Source: Anticarsia gemmatalis
Lineage: Eukaryota > Arthropoda > Insecta > Lepidoptera > Erebidae
Length of the DNA stretch: 64,000 nt
Assembly: GCF_050436995.1 (NCBI RefSeq)
Contig: NC_134775.1
Span: 6,177,124-6,241,123, forward strand
Direction: 5' to 3'
The notes below the pieces were generated by a model, which was not told the DNA's origin, searched no databases, and was given only the letters and a program-made list of their open reading frames with translations. Both the position numbers and the translations under genes were made by a program. Shown here in pieces: positions 21,190 to 32,412 of the stretch (within the stretch, counting starts at the first letter, position 1; every line of letters begins with the position of its first letter).

Positions 21190-22162
21190 GCATTGCCGTC
21201 AACGACCTGATAGCTGAGGATATTGCCACTGGTTGGATAGAATATTTGCTCTGGAAACTGCTAGTGCCGAAAATTGCGCGACAGTTTTGATCAACGAGAT
21301 TTTCCTGCGATATGGCGTGCCTAGGCGCTTAATAAGCGAAAATGGGCCACAATTTGTGAGTGCGGTGATGCAACAACTTTCCTATTGTCTGCGAATTAAG
21401 CACACATTCACATCAGTATACCACCCGGCAGCGAACCCAGTGGAAAGGAAAAACCGAGACCTAAAAACACAATTGGCAATTTTAGTAGGAGATGCACATG
21501 GGAGTTGGGGTGATATGTTACCCAGCATCCGGTTTGCGATGAATACCGCAACTTGCCTCACTACAGGACAAACGCCAGTATATTTGACATTTGCACGAGA
21601 ACTACGCACTCCGGATGACAAAACTCACGATTTTCGGCAGATTTTATTGTCTGAAAACTTCGTGCCTGAAATCACCCCGAAATTACTACTTCTCGCTAAT
21701 ACGCTGGACAAGGCTAAAGATGTCAGAGAAAATTAAGAAGAACGCAGAAAGAAGATGGTTGACAAAAAGCGTGTAGAAGATCCTGGTTACACTCCTGGTA
21801 ACTTGGTATTAGCAACTACGCATCCAATCAGTAATGCTGCTCGAGGAATAAGTTCTCAATTCTGTCCTCGTAGGGATGGTCCTTATCTAGTCCTAGCATG
21901 CCATGGTGCTGCATCTTATCTGATTTCAGATCCTTCCACTCCGAATAAGCCCCTTGGAGTGTATCATACATCCGCCTTGACTCCGTTCCAAGGCCATGGG
22001 GCCGGTCTACTTCCACCGCCAGTGCGCTCGCTGAAGAAACGTGGGCGTCCACCTAAACCTAGGCCTGGCGGCTTACCGCCGAGCTCCGAGGGCACCCGTC
22101 CGCCTTCTCGTGTGCGCGAAAGGCCGCGTCGACATTTGTCTCGCCCAGCTACGACGGTATAA
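21190..22162 (+). pseudogene. Ty3/Gypsy integrase C-terminal fragment
   Basis: Frames 21233-21736 and 21755-22162 give the integrase core end (GPQFVSAVMQQL, VYHPAANPVERKNRDLK with the catalytic E, TPVYLTFARELRTP) followed by the GPF/Y-like module (RRDGPYLVLACHG, YHTSALTPF) and a basic, Pro-rich tail. A stop (TAA at 21734-21736) with a frame change separates the two. The element is cut at its left by the LINE tail. Its purine tract and LTR follow at 22205-22361. Confidence 0.8.
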
Positions 22163-22216
22163 CATACATTTTGTCGGGATCCTCGTCGGGGCGACTTCGC
22201 ATCCAGGGGGGGAGCC

Positions 22217-22361
22217 TGTAGCACCACGGAACGCGTACAACTGCACACAACACTACTATATCGAGACGACGCTCACGCACACTACTTTAGGCCGCCCGCC
22301 AATATAAACGGCCCCCGCGGCATGTATTTGGGTCAATCAACTTTTATTTGTCCAGTAGGTA
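22217..22361 (+). repeat. Ty3/Gypsy LTR, internally deleted
   Basis: CCAGGGGGGGAGCC precedes TGTAGCACCACGG; the sequence matches 30104-30508 but lacks the middle about 260 bp. TATAAACGG lies at 22304. Confidence 0.75.
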
Positions 22362-22551
22362 CTATTTATTTATTTATTTATTAAACAGTACAAGCTTACA
22401 GTGTTCACCAAAGCGCTTATATGTTATTCTAAGTTTCATACAACATTTTATAATATACTATACTAAGTAGCACAAATAACACACAATAACTCAGACTTAA
22501 AATATACTAACATAACTTATATAATATTATTACTTAAATATATATATATAT
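22362..22551 (-). other. Probable reverse-oriented LINE tail
   Basis: TTTATTTATTTATTTATTAAACAG reads on the minus strand as a (AAAT)n-type LINE tail; the rest to the TATATA run at 22541 has no ORF. Confidence 0.4.
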
Positions 22552-22659
22552 GTCGGAGCGTCAGCATCGAGGCGCTATATCTTTGAACAATCTAATTCAA
22601 ATTATCTTAAATTGATTTGATTAAGTATTAATCCGGTTAATATAAATTAAGTCCGGTGC

Positions 22660-22860
22660 ATGAGCGGCGCGGCGCGGTGCGGTGGCGGCTGTGGCGACGG
22701 CCACGGTGACGGCGGTAGCAACGCTAGCGGTGGTAGCGACGGCGAAGGCGGCGGCCGGGTGACGACGGGAAGCGGAATGAGCGGCGGTGGTAGCGGCAGT
22801 AGCGGCAGTAGCGGCGGCGGCAGGCCAGGTGACGAGGAGAGCCGAGCGAGCGCTACGTCG
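22660..22860. repeat. GGCGGTAGC-type low-complexity block
   Basis: Degenerate trinucleotide-rich GC island giving Gly/Ser- or Ala-rich frames on either strand; no gene is inferred. Confidence 0.7.
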
Positions 22861-23236
22861 ATGTATGAGTCGTGCAACCATCATCGTGTACTTACGAACG
22901 TAAAGGTGAATCGTTACGTTTTGCTTATGATTCTTGTGCTGAATGCTTGTTGGTAATAATTATAAAGTTTTCCTACGAAATATAGTAGTAAAGGTTTTAA
23001 TAATGTTGAATTGCAATTGGTATTGGTCAAAGACGAGGGTTCAGTACAGAACAGATTTTATGTTGTGTATTAAAAAAGTATTAGATAACAAGTTCAAAGA
23101 GCCTTTTGAAATTATTGAGATTGTGGATAGATGTTGGTCAGACAGAGGTCATGTACCAGTCGATATAGATTTTGATTATAATGAGATTGATGAGTTTGTG
23201 GTGAAGGTATTCAAACGAGTGAAGGTTTCTTACGCC

Positions 23237-23374
23237 CGTATTGAGTGGTTCGACTTTGGAGAAAGTCGTGGTCTTGAGAGACCGTATTGAGTGGTTCGAC
23301 TTTGGAGAAAGTCGTGGTCTTGAGAGACCGTATTGAGTGGTTCGACTTTGGAGAAAGTCGTGGTCTGTGGAGAC
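23237..23374. repeat. 46-bp tandem repeat, three copies
   Basis: The unit CGTATTGAGTGGTTCGACTT... occurs at 23237, 23283 and 23329; the last copy has a few changes. It ends the small frame 22943-23290. Confidence 0.9.
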
Positions 23375-23639
23375 TGTAGTGTAGTCCAAGAGGGATGCAC
23401 GTGTGAGCAATGTGATTGCTCGTCGGCTGGAGAGCCGTGGTGTTAGAAACTTTACTCGGGGATAACTGTCAACTAAGAATTGTTTTTGTACAGTGGTTTT
23501 AATGATTGATTTGAACGGCTTTGGTACGACTCAGGCTGATTGTTGTTAGTGTAACTATTTTGAATACAGTCCCAATGTTTGTTTCTAGAATGAGATTTAA
23601 TTAAAAATCCAAGTGAAGCTCTTAATAGAGTTATTGAGA

Positions 23640-24360
23640 TGGACCCAGTAATTGTAGTCACGAGGGAAGAAGCAACGTAAGCAGTGGTCCCGTTGCAGCC
23701 AAGGAGAAACTGGTTGACCTGTGCATTATTGATGCATCTACTGGAATCCTACGCCATAACGGTGAGCAGCTTTCATTTCGTTGTTGTTCTGATACAGAAT
23801 GTTCTTTAGTGAAGGAGTCATTAGCTTCCAAGCTTTGTGGTAAAAGATTTGATAACAATGTAGCTATGTTGCGAATAGGTCAAACTTCTGTGCACTCTAT
23901 GCTCTGACGATGAGTAACGGTAAGTTAAACCCACGTTTTTAAAGATGCCTTTTGACCCAATGTGAGAGACTTAATCAGACACCTGAGTGCAGTTGTGTTG
24001 AAGGAGTGCAGTTGGCTTTGGTGGCTGACTTGAACACTCGCCATCAGACACTGAGTGTAGAGGTTGTCTTGAAAAGTCATTAACACCATCAGACGCCAGT
24101 TGGGCTGTCTCGAAGTGTAATATTGCATAGGAGGCGAAGCTTTCTTAATGTCTGCTGATAATTTAGTTTTTGTGAATGCTTGCGATGTCCAGTCGTGTGA
24201 GAGTCGCTCTGGCGAGAGGATCGACTTTGATGCTGTTGATACTGACGTGCCGTTGGCGAGTAAAGGTTTGTTGGTGGATATTTTGATATCTTTTAAGAAT
24301 TCCTTTCCTAATGGTGTTCCTATTAAACGCAATGACATCGATTCTGACGCCGATAAATAG
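23640..24360 (+). pseudogene. LTR element protease/pol linker remnants
   Basis: A frame at about 23672-23907 resembles a retroviral protease neighbourhood (SFRCCSDTECSLVKESLASKL) and one at 24148-24360 resembles the segment before RT (GLLVDILISFKNSFPNG). Both are short and interrupted. The assignment to pol is a weak inference from position inside the LTR element. Confidence 0.35.
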
Positions 24361-24438
24361 TCTTATGATACCTGCAGAACAGTACTTTGTTGTTTAATTA
24401 GTGTGATTGTAAAGATTGAGCTCACAACGTCATCATTT

Positions 24439-24625
24439 GGCTTATGAGACGCCTGGTCAGACGCCAGTGTTGGTTGTCTTGAATGGCTTATGAGACGCCT
24501 GGTCAGACACCATTGTGGTTGTCTTGAATGGCTTATGAGACGCCTGGTCAGACACCAGTGTGGTTGTCTTGAATGGCTTATCTGACGCCTGGTCAGACGC
24601 CAGTGTTGGTTGTCTTGAATGGCAG
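24439..24625. repeat. About 46-bp tandem repeat, four copies
   Basis: The unit GGCTTATGAGACGCCTGGTC...GTTGTCTTGAAT is repeated four times with small changes; related single units occur at 23990-24110. Confidence 0.85.
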
Positions 24626-25001
24626 ATTGACTATCAGAAGCCAGATGAAGGTTGTCATTAAAGAGTTTTAATGAGCTTTAAAGATTTTGAACAGAGTACA
24701 TTTTTGTGCTTACGGTGACGTTTGGTGCTGTTCGACAGATTTATTTTCTGTATTCTTCTTCAAATTGGTTATACTTGGTTTGTAACGTTATTTATGGAAG
24801 ATGTATCTAGTTATGACACATCTATGAAGATAATTTGAGATTAATCCGACTGAATTGAAAACAAAAATGTTTCCTTATGTTTCTTGGTCAGGTTGACTGA
24901 GCGAGTAAGCGCTTTTACTGTTCGAGTTCTTTTCTTCTTTTCAGGATGGGCCTCTTGGACAGATGACTCACACGAAGACGTGTGAGAGGTCAGGACGGCC
25001 G

Positions 25002-25508
25002 TGTCGGAGCGTCAGCATCGAGGCGCTATATCTTTGAACAATCTAATTAAAATTATCTTAAATTGATTTGATTAAGTATAAAGAAATAATTGGATGTAAC
25101 GGAAACGTCAAGTGTTTACACTTGGGTGTGGTCGGTACAATGTTGGCAGCACAGGCAGATGACGGCTGACATGTGAATCGACAGCTGTCACTCAGAAGTT
25201 ATGATGGTTGGAACGTTAGTGTGGTTAGATTATTGAACATTCGAACTCAAGGGAAATCGGTCGTTGCCACGTTGTACCGAACTCACCGCGTTTCTGTCTT
25301 ACATCCAGCTAGATCGGTTAAATCCTAGTCTATTTTTGTAATGTGATCATTGTAATGGACAAATACACCAGTGAGCTAAGTCTAGTGCGTATTATTTTGG
25401 ACTATTCGCCATTACTGACCAATCTGATAGCGAGGTACCCCATATGCCTTCGATGTCAGAAGTGAGATGTCAGGATACAAACCCCACACAACACACCGTG
25501 CTCCCGAC

Positions 25509-25509
<1 letters not shown>
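25002..25509 (+). repeat. Right LTR of the 22552-25509 element
   Basis: 508 bp beginning TGTCGGAGCG and ending GCTCCCGACA. Confidence 0.65.

Positions 25510-25513
<4 letters not shown>

Positions 25514-25559
<46 letters not shown>
25514..25559. repeat. (TA)n microsatellite
   Basis: About 23 uninterrupted TA units; probably the insertion target of the element on its left. Confidence 0.95.
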
Positions 25560-25560
<1 letters not shown>

Positions 25561-25739
25561 TTGAGATCATTCTCGTATTGCTGTCAGCAAATATGTCTGC
25601 ACTTGGATTGGTTTGTAGGAATGTATTTAATAGAGTGATAGCCCTTCCTGTAGGATTGTTGGTGGCATGTGCCGAGCGCCATGATGGTGGACAGGCGAAT
25701 AGACGATGCTGGCGTCTTCCTACACCTCGCATGTACTGA

Positions 25740-26569
25740 TCGGGCACGTTAAAGTGAATTGACTCACGTACCGATGGATTGTCTATCTTGTTATTTAACA
25801 AGAAGAAATAATGCATCATATGAGCAAATTTATTTCCATGCCAACCATTCCTGAAACGAACATCGAGGGATACAAATATGGGTAATATCCATGCACACGT
25901 TTATAAACATAGCGGGCAAATTTACGCTGGATTTTACCTATCATAACACTATACAATTTTTTCATGTGGATTCCATACTATTGCGTTATACTCTAGTTTA
26001 CTGCGTACGTATGCATTGTAGAGTAGTTTATTGCGTGAACATTCTGAAATTGAGATGAAGTTCGCATTATAAAACCTAACGACTTATTCGCCTCTTTACA
26101 GATTTTCTTTACGTGTTCATGGAAGTTAAGTTTAGAATGGAGAGTCAGCCCTAGGTCTCGTATTGTAGTGACGCGTTCGAGCGGTTCACCGGCCAGTTCG
26201 TAAGTGACTTTTATGGGAGTACGGGAACGAGTAAAAGTTATTGTCTTACATTTAGAAATGTTGAATGATAATTTGTTCGCCAAACCCCATTCGGCGATAG
26301 CGTCAATATCATCCTGTAAGTTTCGACAATCACTGGTGTCGCAGACGGCTGTGTACAACTTTAGATCGTCAGCAAACATCAGGCATTCTGATCTTGTAAC
26401 ACATTTGAGCAGATCATTTATCATTATCAAAAATTGCGTTGGTCCCAGGGTACTACCCTTAGTTTTCCAGGGGACTATTTCAACTAGAGTAGGTTGGACT
26501 TTTGAGTCATAATTCCCATTATATTGGTAAACTTATTCTGCTGTTTCTAAATTCTTAAAATATAAGTAA
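25740..26569 (-). pseudogene. Jockey/CR1-type LINE reverse transcriptase fragment
   Basis: The minus frame 26430-25993 contains GSTLGPTQFLIMINDLL just upstream, the catalytic FADDLKLY, then LSFNISKCKTITFTR and DLGLTLHSKLNF, the usual thumb-region order of LINE RTs. It stops early (TAA near 25993). Upstream on the minus strand the frame can be followed to the Helitron junction at 26570. Both ends of the ORF are missing. Confidence 0.8.
26461..26569 (-). repeat. 109-bp direct repeat, copy 1
   Basis: Nearly identical to 31980-32088 (two base differences seen). On the minus strand it is LINE RT sequence in frame with the fragment to its left. Confidence 0.9.
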
Positions 26570-26745
26570 CTAGCTGACCCGCGCAACTTCGCTTGCGGAA
26601 AAAATGACCCATTCCCTCTTATGTGACATAAGAGGGAATGGGTCATATTTTCCCCGTTTTTGTAACATTTTTCGTTACTACTACGCTCCTAATGACCCTA
26701 GCGTGATGTTATATAGCCTATAGCATTCAGTGTTAGATAACCTAT
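26570..26745 (-). mobile_element. Helitron fragment, minus orientation
   Basis: CTAGCTGACCCGCGCAACTTCG is the complement of the lepidopteran Helitron 3' end (...GGGTCAGCTAG), followed by T on its own strand as expected for A/T target insertion. A perfect 21-bp inverted repeat (26604-26624, 26626-26646) lies inside. The 5' end is lost. Confidence 0.65.
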
Positions 26746-27700
26746 TTATCGACATAGACAGAAGGTCCTCTAAGTAGAGACGAAATAGATTTATCGACTT
26801 GGTATTATAAAGATATCACCACTTTTTACGACAGAGAGACTGTGCTGCGAGACTTGAGGTTTTTACAGAATGTTTTTGGTGGCATTTGACATTTTTATTT
26901 AAGAAAAACAGTTATACATAATTAAGTTTTTTTTTTATAGCAGCTTTCCCTTTTTTTCTCTTTCACTCAGCTAATTTCTTCTCTGCTTTTAGACTTTTTC
27001 TATAGCGCCTTGATTTTTCTTTTTCCGACCCATTATCTAAAAATGATAACAGATATACATATTATAGAATAGAGAATTATTATACAACGTGCCGCTCCAA
27101 TGGCTTATTTCCTTTAACCTATGGGTAGGGTTAGGGCTTAATAATCATGTAACAAACAAAAAAATAACATTGTTAGCCAATTGAAAAAACTTAAATATCA
27201 CACATACTAAATAATAAAATAATGTAAACAAAACAGTATCACTCTGTATAAACATTCAAAGTTCATGAAACGGTGCGGCAACTCCCGTCCAATAGCAGGA
27301 CGCAAGGAAAGAGAAGCTTTATTGTGGTAACATTCTTTCTCATTTTAGTTTTATTGATTCGAATATCATATGACTCGTGAGCCAGGTGAACTAACTTTAC
27401 TCGAGTTGATTATGTACAGGCTGTGGATTTTTTAAATGAATTTAATTGTTAATAAGTCGGTAATTAATAAGAATAATACAAATTGTTGTACTTTACATGA
27501 CTAAAAACCTCTAGCCCTACCCATACGTTGAAGGAAATAAGCCATTGCAGCGGCACGTTATATAAAGCAAAAAATACTTGGACATGGGAATACAATACAA
27601 CGGGACGGATCTGAACAAAACTGAAAAAATATCTATTTAATCTATATTTGACGAGATTAAATTATCTAACCATTGTAAGAGGCCCTTTATAAACTAATTG
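26746..27700. other. Non-coding AT-rich stretch
   Basis: No ORF or tRNA. GCCGCTCCAATGGCTTATTT (27090) and its near-complement AAATAAGCCATTGCAGCGGC (27535) face each other, suggesting the ends of a small inverted element of about 460 bp. Confidence 0.45.
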
Positions 27701-27897
27701 TTAAGAGAAAATGTGCTGTTTTATGGTGATTATCTTATCGACTGGTTGTCCCAGTGACAATTGTCAGTCTTTGAGCATTCTAGCAATAAAAAAATATATC
27801 TTGAATTAGATCATACGCACAGTGACAAATACAGGGTCTTCTCATAATAGCTAGTGATATTTTGGGAGGTGATACTGCCCATAAATCTGATCACGAA
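27701..27897 (+). repeat. Long inverted repeat A, left arm
   Basis: TTAAGAGAAAATGTGCTGTT through the AGGGTCTTCTCA segment to GATCACGAATCC matches, in reverse complement, 31341-31597; the right arm has about 58 extra bases. Confidence 0.85.
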
Positions 27898-28180
27898 TCC
27901 GAAAAAAAAAGTTTTTTTGGACACCTTTTTTTTCTGCTTTTCTGTAGTGCGAGTGAGCGCTCGTGCACGCACACATAGAAGCGGCTCATTGTCACACGAC
28001 CGCCGCTTCTATGTGTGCGACCGCGACTGAGCGCTGTCAACTGACGCCGCGGGGGGCGTTGACCGCGCGCGGGACGTTCTGTCTTAGTAACAATAATAAA
28101 TACAAATAGATACTGATTTCCCATAATACTTTCAGTCTTGGATTGGCTAGCAACTACCTGATTAACGTAACTATGCCATT
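27831..28180 (+). repeat. Long inverted repeat B, left arm
   Basis: Begins AGGGTCTTCTCATAATAGCT; reverse-complement match to 29590-29912 over about 330 bp. It holds a hairpin of CGCACACATAGAAGCGGC and its complement (27969-28019). Confidence 0.85.
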
Positions 28181-29589
28181 TAAGTTATTGTTAAATTACT
28201 AACCTACAGAACTTAGCGTATCGCGAGAGTTTGAATACAGTTGCATCGAACATAGGATTACCATCCCACAGTACATACACATAAATTGACGAAATCATAA
28301 CTACGAATCTCAATTACCTACCTACTGTTAACGGCTGATTAACGAACGACAATACACAAATGAAATCAAACAAATTAAATTGTTACATTACTTACCTAAA
28401 TAGCGTACGGCGTATCGCCAGGGTTACGTTACAGATGCGTCAAACAAACAACCATGCGACACTACACACAAACTCACAGAATAAAAAAAAGTACGAAAAT
28501 CGTCTAGCTACTGATAACAGCTGACTCAATTTACTGACTGACACTCACGTATCGGGATTAAGCACTTGGTTTTACGACACCACCGACACGCACAATAAAT
28601 TCTTACCAAGTGCTTAATTTTAATGTACTACCCATTTTTAAAATAAAAACACGGTATATTAAATCATGCCGACAAAGGGCGAAATTCAACAGCATAAACA
28701 CCGACAAAGAGAACCGATCGTTTGGCGGCGTCGCGCGGTGCGCTTTGTAGTTGTCTTGTCGTGCCGCGCTGGTGATGTTTGTTTCTATTGCTTACATTCA
28801 AATGTGAAAATATCGGTAAAAATGCATTACTTCATTATCAAAACAGTAGAAACCAACTGAATGTATTATTTGTACCTAGGATACCAAGAGGACACAGATT
28901 TATTGTTGTAATAATACTAGGTATGAATCAAAACAATTGAAAAAAACAACTTAAAAAATATTCGAGGATTTCGATACTGAACCAACGTTTGCTATTTGTT
29001 ATCTTTATTAAAATAGAAACTAATTGTTTTTATACAAATGGATATTAACATTGCATTAATAATTTCTTCTCATTCAATGTTAGTCTCCAGATAGTTTCAT
29101 TTAAAGTTATTAATGAAAAATAAATATCAATATTTTTTATTTTGCTTCATACGTATGTCACAACTTAGTACCTACCTATTAAGGATCGCTTTCGTTCGGA
29201 CGTCCGCGCGTCCGGTGGGACTTTCAATAGTCATAGTCAATGCGTGAGCTTGTTATTACTGTTATTTCCTAAACCTTTCTGAACTGTGATTTGTTATTGT
29301 CGCGCGTGATCATGAGCGTGCGCGGTGTGATACGGTAATTGGTGAATGAGCCATGTTTTTGTTTTTTTTTGTTAATAATTCGTTTGTTCGTGAAAATGAA
29401 TCAGAACGAGGAAGCAAAAAGTGTCGTAAAACGTTAGAAAGATAAAATTAGGTATGTAGTGCCTGATGCCCGTGCGTAATTAACTGTTATCAGTGTGTAA
29501 ATAAGATTCGCAGTTATGCTTTCGTTAATTTAGATTTAAGTGTTACACGTTGTGTAGGTAAGTAATTTAACAATTACTTTAATTAGACA
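28181..29589. other. Loop between the B arms, no gene
   Basis: Two diverged repeats of about 190 bp share a TTAC..CCTA...TAGCGTA..GCGTATCGC core (28195 and 28385). A short inverted pair ATTAAGCACTTGG / CCAAGTGCTTAAT lies at 28558 and 28605. No transposase-like frame is visible. Confidence 0.55.
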
Positions 29590-29912
29590 GTTACGTTAAT
29601 CACGTAGTTGCTCTAGCCAGTCCAAGACTGAAAGTATTATGGGAAATCAGTATCAATTTGTATTTATTATTGTTATTAAGACAGAACGTCCCGCGCGCGG
29701 TCATCGCTCCCCGCGGCGTCAGTTGACAGCGCTCGGTCGCGGTCGCACACATAGAAGCGGCGGTCGTGTAACGACGAGCCGCTTCTATGCGTGACACACT
29801 ACAGAAAAGCAAAAAAATAAGTTGTCCAAAAAACATTTTTTTGCGGATTCTTGATCAGATTCATGAGCAGTATCGCCTCCCAAAATATCACCAGCTATTG
29901 TGAGAAGACCCT
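29590..29912 (-). repeat. Long inverted repeat B, right arm
   Basis: Reverse complement of 27831-28180, ending GAGAAGACCCT. Confidence 0.85.
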
Positions 29913-29914
29913 AT

Positions 29915-30055
29915 ATAGATTAAATAGAATGTAGTTCAGTTAGGTTTACTACTACATATCAATTACTTACGTTTTTCTGCTGGTTGTTCGATGGACATAT
30001 AATAAAGCCACGCACTCTCTCGAAACGAACTCGGCCGACTGACGCCGCGGCAAAT
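29915..30055 (+). repeat. Inverted repeat C, left arm
   Basis: ATAGATTAAATAGAATGTAG...CGGCCGACTGACGCCGC; reverse-complement match to 31195-31330. Confidence 0.8.
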
Positions 30056-30065
30056 CGCGGCAAAA

Positions 30066-30508
30066 ATCCTCGCCGGGGCGACTTCGCATCCAGAGGGGGA
30101 GCCTGTAGTACCACGGAACGCGTACAACTGCACACAACACTACTATATCGAGACGACGCTCACGCACACTACTGTAGGCCGCCCGCCAATATAAACGGCC
30201 CCCGCGGCTTGTATCTGGGTCCCGGACGTGACACACAGAGGCGGACGGCTTGAGGTCCGCCCGCGGTGATCAACCCGCACGGGCCAGACCTCGCCCACCG
30301 CCTCACCTGCCGGACACGACACTCCAGCATCTCGCCAAGGGGTAACACCCCGACCCAGAGACCCACCTGTATCTGCAGGCAGCGATCGACACCGCAGAGA
30401 CAGCCCAACGGGCTGGAATCAGCTTCCATGGGGCCAAGTAGGGCTCCAGTGAAAACCACGGGCTGTATCTGGGTCAATCAACTTTTATTTGTCCAGTAGG
30501 TACTATAT
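30066..30508 (+). mobile_element. Ty3/Gypsy 3' end: purine tract and full LTR
   Basis: Same family as 22217-22361: the pre-LTR segment CGGGGCGACTTCGCATCCAG, then TGTAG at 30104, TATAAACGG at 30190, and an end shared with the other copy (TTTATTTGTCCAGTAGGTAC). It contains about 260 bp missing from the other copy and lies inside the inverted-repeat block. Confidence 0.75.
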
Positions 30509-30583
30509 CGTATCCTTCACCAATAAATGGAGTTCTAAAGAAAAATAAGGGAATGGTTAGCATATATCACATTTATTATGTTA

Positions 30584-30828
30584 CTAGCTGACCCGCGCAA
30601 CTTCGTTTGCGTCACATAAGAGAGAATGGGTCATAATTTTCCCCGTTTTTGTAACATTTTTTACTGGTACTCTGCTCCTATTGGTTGTAGCGTGATGATA
30701 TATCGCCTATAGGCTATCTACAACTGAAAGAATATTTCAAATCGGACCAGTAGTTTCTGAGATTAGCGCGTTCAAACAAACAAACAAACAAACTCTTCAG
30801 CTTTATAATATTAGTATATTAGTATAGA
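30584..30828 (-). mobile_element. Non-autonomous Helitron, minus orientation
   Basis: Complement of TCTATACTAATATT... (right end) and ...GGGTCAGCTAG (left end), with an (AAAC)n tract. A T flanks the 3' end on its own strand. Confidence 0.7.
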
Positions 30829-31194
30829 AAAGTATAGATGAGCCAAACAAACGAGTAAATTGTTTTATATAAATCCCTTTTAAATTGGAATTTTAATGAT
30901 TGTCCAAGTGACAAAACGTCTAATGTATGGGTTTTTTGTTTGTCCCTCTGTAGCTAAGTACAATGAAACATGACTTTAAACAAAAACATACTAAATGACA
31001 GTTAATTACATTTATACATGTTTATCATTACAATCTATACTAATATTATAAAGCTGACGAGTTTGTTTGTTTGTTTGACAACTGTAAAAAGTTAAAAAAA
31101 CTAAATATAGATGGCGTGAAATTTATACCATAAGACCAAGACGATTGGTTTGGTGACAACTCATTCACCCTCCATTTTAAATTCATTTTTGCTG

Positions 31195-31330
31195 CGGCGT
31201 CAGTCGGCCGAGTTCGTTTGGAGAGAGTGCGTGGCTTTATTGTGTGTCCATCGGACAATCAGCAGAAAAACGTAAGTAATTGATATAGGTATAGTAGTAA
31301 ACTTAACTGAACTACATTCTATGTAATCTA
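31195..31330 (-). repeat. Inverted repeat C, right arm
   Basis: Reverse complement of 29915-30055; preceded by a Helitron-like 5' end at 31034. Confidence 0.8.
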
Positions 31331-31340
31331 TATTCGATTC

Positions 31341-31597
31341 GAGGATTCGTGATCAGATTTATGGGCAGTATCACCTCCCAAAATATCACCAGCTATTATG
31401 AGAAGACCCTGTATTTGTCACTGTGCGTAAGACCTAATTCAAGATATTTTTTTTTATTGCTAGAATGCTCAAAGACTGACAATTGTCACTCGGACAACCA
31501 GTCACTTGGACAACCAAAACGGTTGTCCGTGGGACATTTTTGTTATCCATAGGACAATGATAAGATAATCACCATAAAACAGCACATTTTCTCTTAA
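31341..31597 (-). repeat. Inverted repeat A, right arm
   Basis: Reverse complement of 27701-27897, with an additional GGACAACC-rich piece of about 58 bp. Confidence 0.85.
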
Positions 31598-31600
31598 TAA

Positions 31601-31957
31601 TCTATACTAATATTATAAATAAAAGCTGAAGAGTTTGTGTTTGTTTGAACGTGCTAATCTCAGGAACGACTGGTCCGATTTGAAAAATTCTTTCAGTGTT
31701 AGATAGCCTATTTATCGAGGAAGGCTATATAGGCTATGTATCAACACGCTACGACCAACAGGAGCAGAATACCAGTAAAAAATGTTACAAAAACGGGGAA
31801 AATTTTGACCAATTCTCTTATGTGACGCAAGCGAAGTATTTATCATCACGCTGCAGCCATTAGAAACGGAGTTCAACAAAAAATGTTACAAAAACGGGGA
31901 AAAATGATGACCCATTCTCCCTTCGGTGACGCAAGAAAAATTGTGCGGGTCAGCTAG
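31601..31957 (+). mobile_element. Non-autonomous Helitron, plus orientation
   Basis: TCTATACTAATATTATAAA start, GCGGGTCAGCTAG end, inserted between A (31600) and T (31958). Its 3' part is internally duplicated (two ATGTTACAAAAACGGGGAAAA units). Confidence 0.75.
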
Positions 31958-31979
31958 TAGTTTAGAAGTCTATTTAATT

Positions 31980-32088
31980 AGTTTTCCAGGGGACTATTTC
32001 AACTAGAGTAGGTTGGACTTTTGAGTCATAATTCCCGTTATATTGGTAAACTTGTTCTGCTGTTTCTAAATTCTTAAAATATAAGTAA
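31980..32088 (-). repeat. 109-bp direct repeat, copy 2
   Basis: Second copy of 26461-26569; it brackets the 5.4-kb repeat block 26570-31979. Confidence 0.9.
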
Positions 32089-32115
32089 TTACCTACCGTA
32101 AAATTATTAAAATAC

Positions 32116-32412
32116 TGTTCCGGCGATCCCTTGATGGTATTGGAATAATACGCAGAGTGGACTGTATAAATTATATTGTTGTGAATACTGGTAATAGTAC
32201 AGAGCTGTCGTTGCCGATGAGACTATATAATAACAAATGATAAGAAGGCGCGCGTGTCCGCTTGCAATGGCGTCGATCAGCTGACTGGTTACGGAACCGG
32301 CGCACCCGCCGCTTGCCCGTCAAGCCCCTCGTCCCGCTCCGTCCCCGCGGCCGATGTCGGTCGCGAACGCGAACGATGCGAACGAAGGTCCATGTTGAAT
32401 GGCTATTCAACA
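32116..32412 (-). repeat. BEL-1 3' LTR
   Basis: TGTTCCGGCG...TATTCAACA; matches 55005-55301. Confidence 0.95.

Larger units (their letters stand above)
22552..25509 (+). mobile_element. Deleted LTR retrotransposon, TGTCGG...CCGACA
   Basis: TGTCGGAGCGTCAGCATCGA and about 80 bp that follow occur at 22552 and again at 25002. The right copy runs to GCTCCCGACA at 25509, giving matching inverted tips, and both ends abut (TA)n DNA, so insertion was into a microsatellite. The left LTR is truncated and replaced by GGC-rich sequence. Internal remains are pol-like pieces and two blocks of 46-bp tandem repeats; RT, RNase H and integrase are gone. Confidence 0.7.

Noticed and set aside
22621..22884. Ala- or Gly/Ser-rich protein genes on either strand
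   Set aside because: Trinucleotide-like GC-rich repeat giving long frames in several phases.
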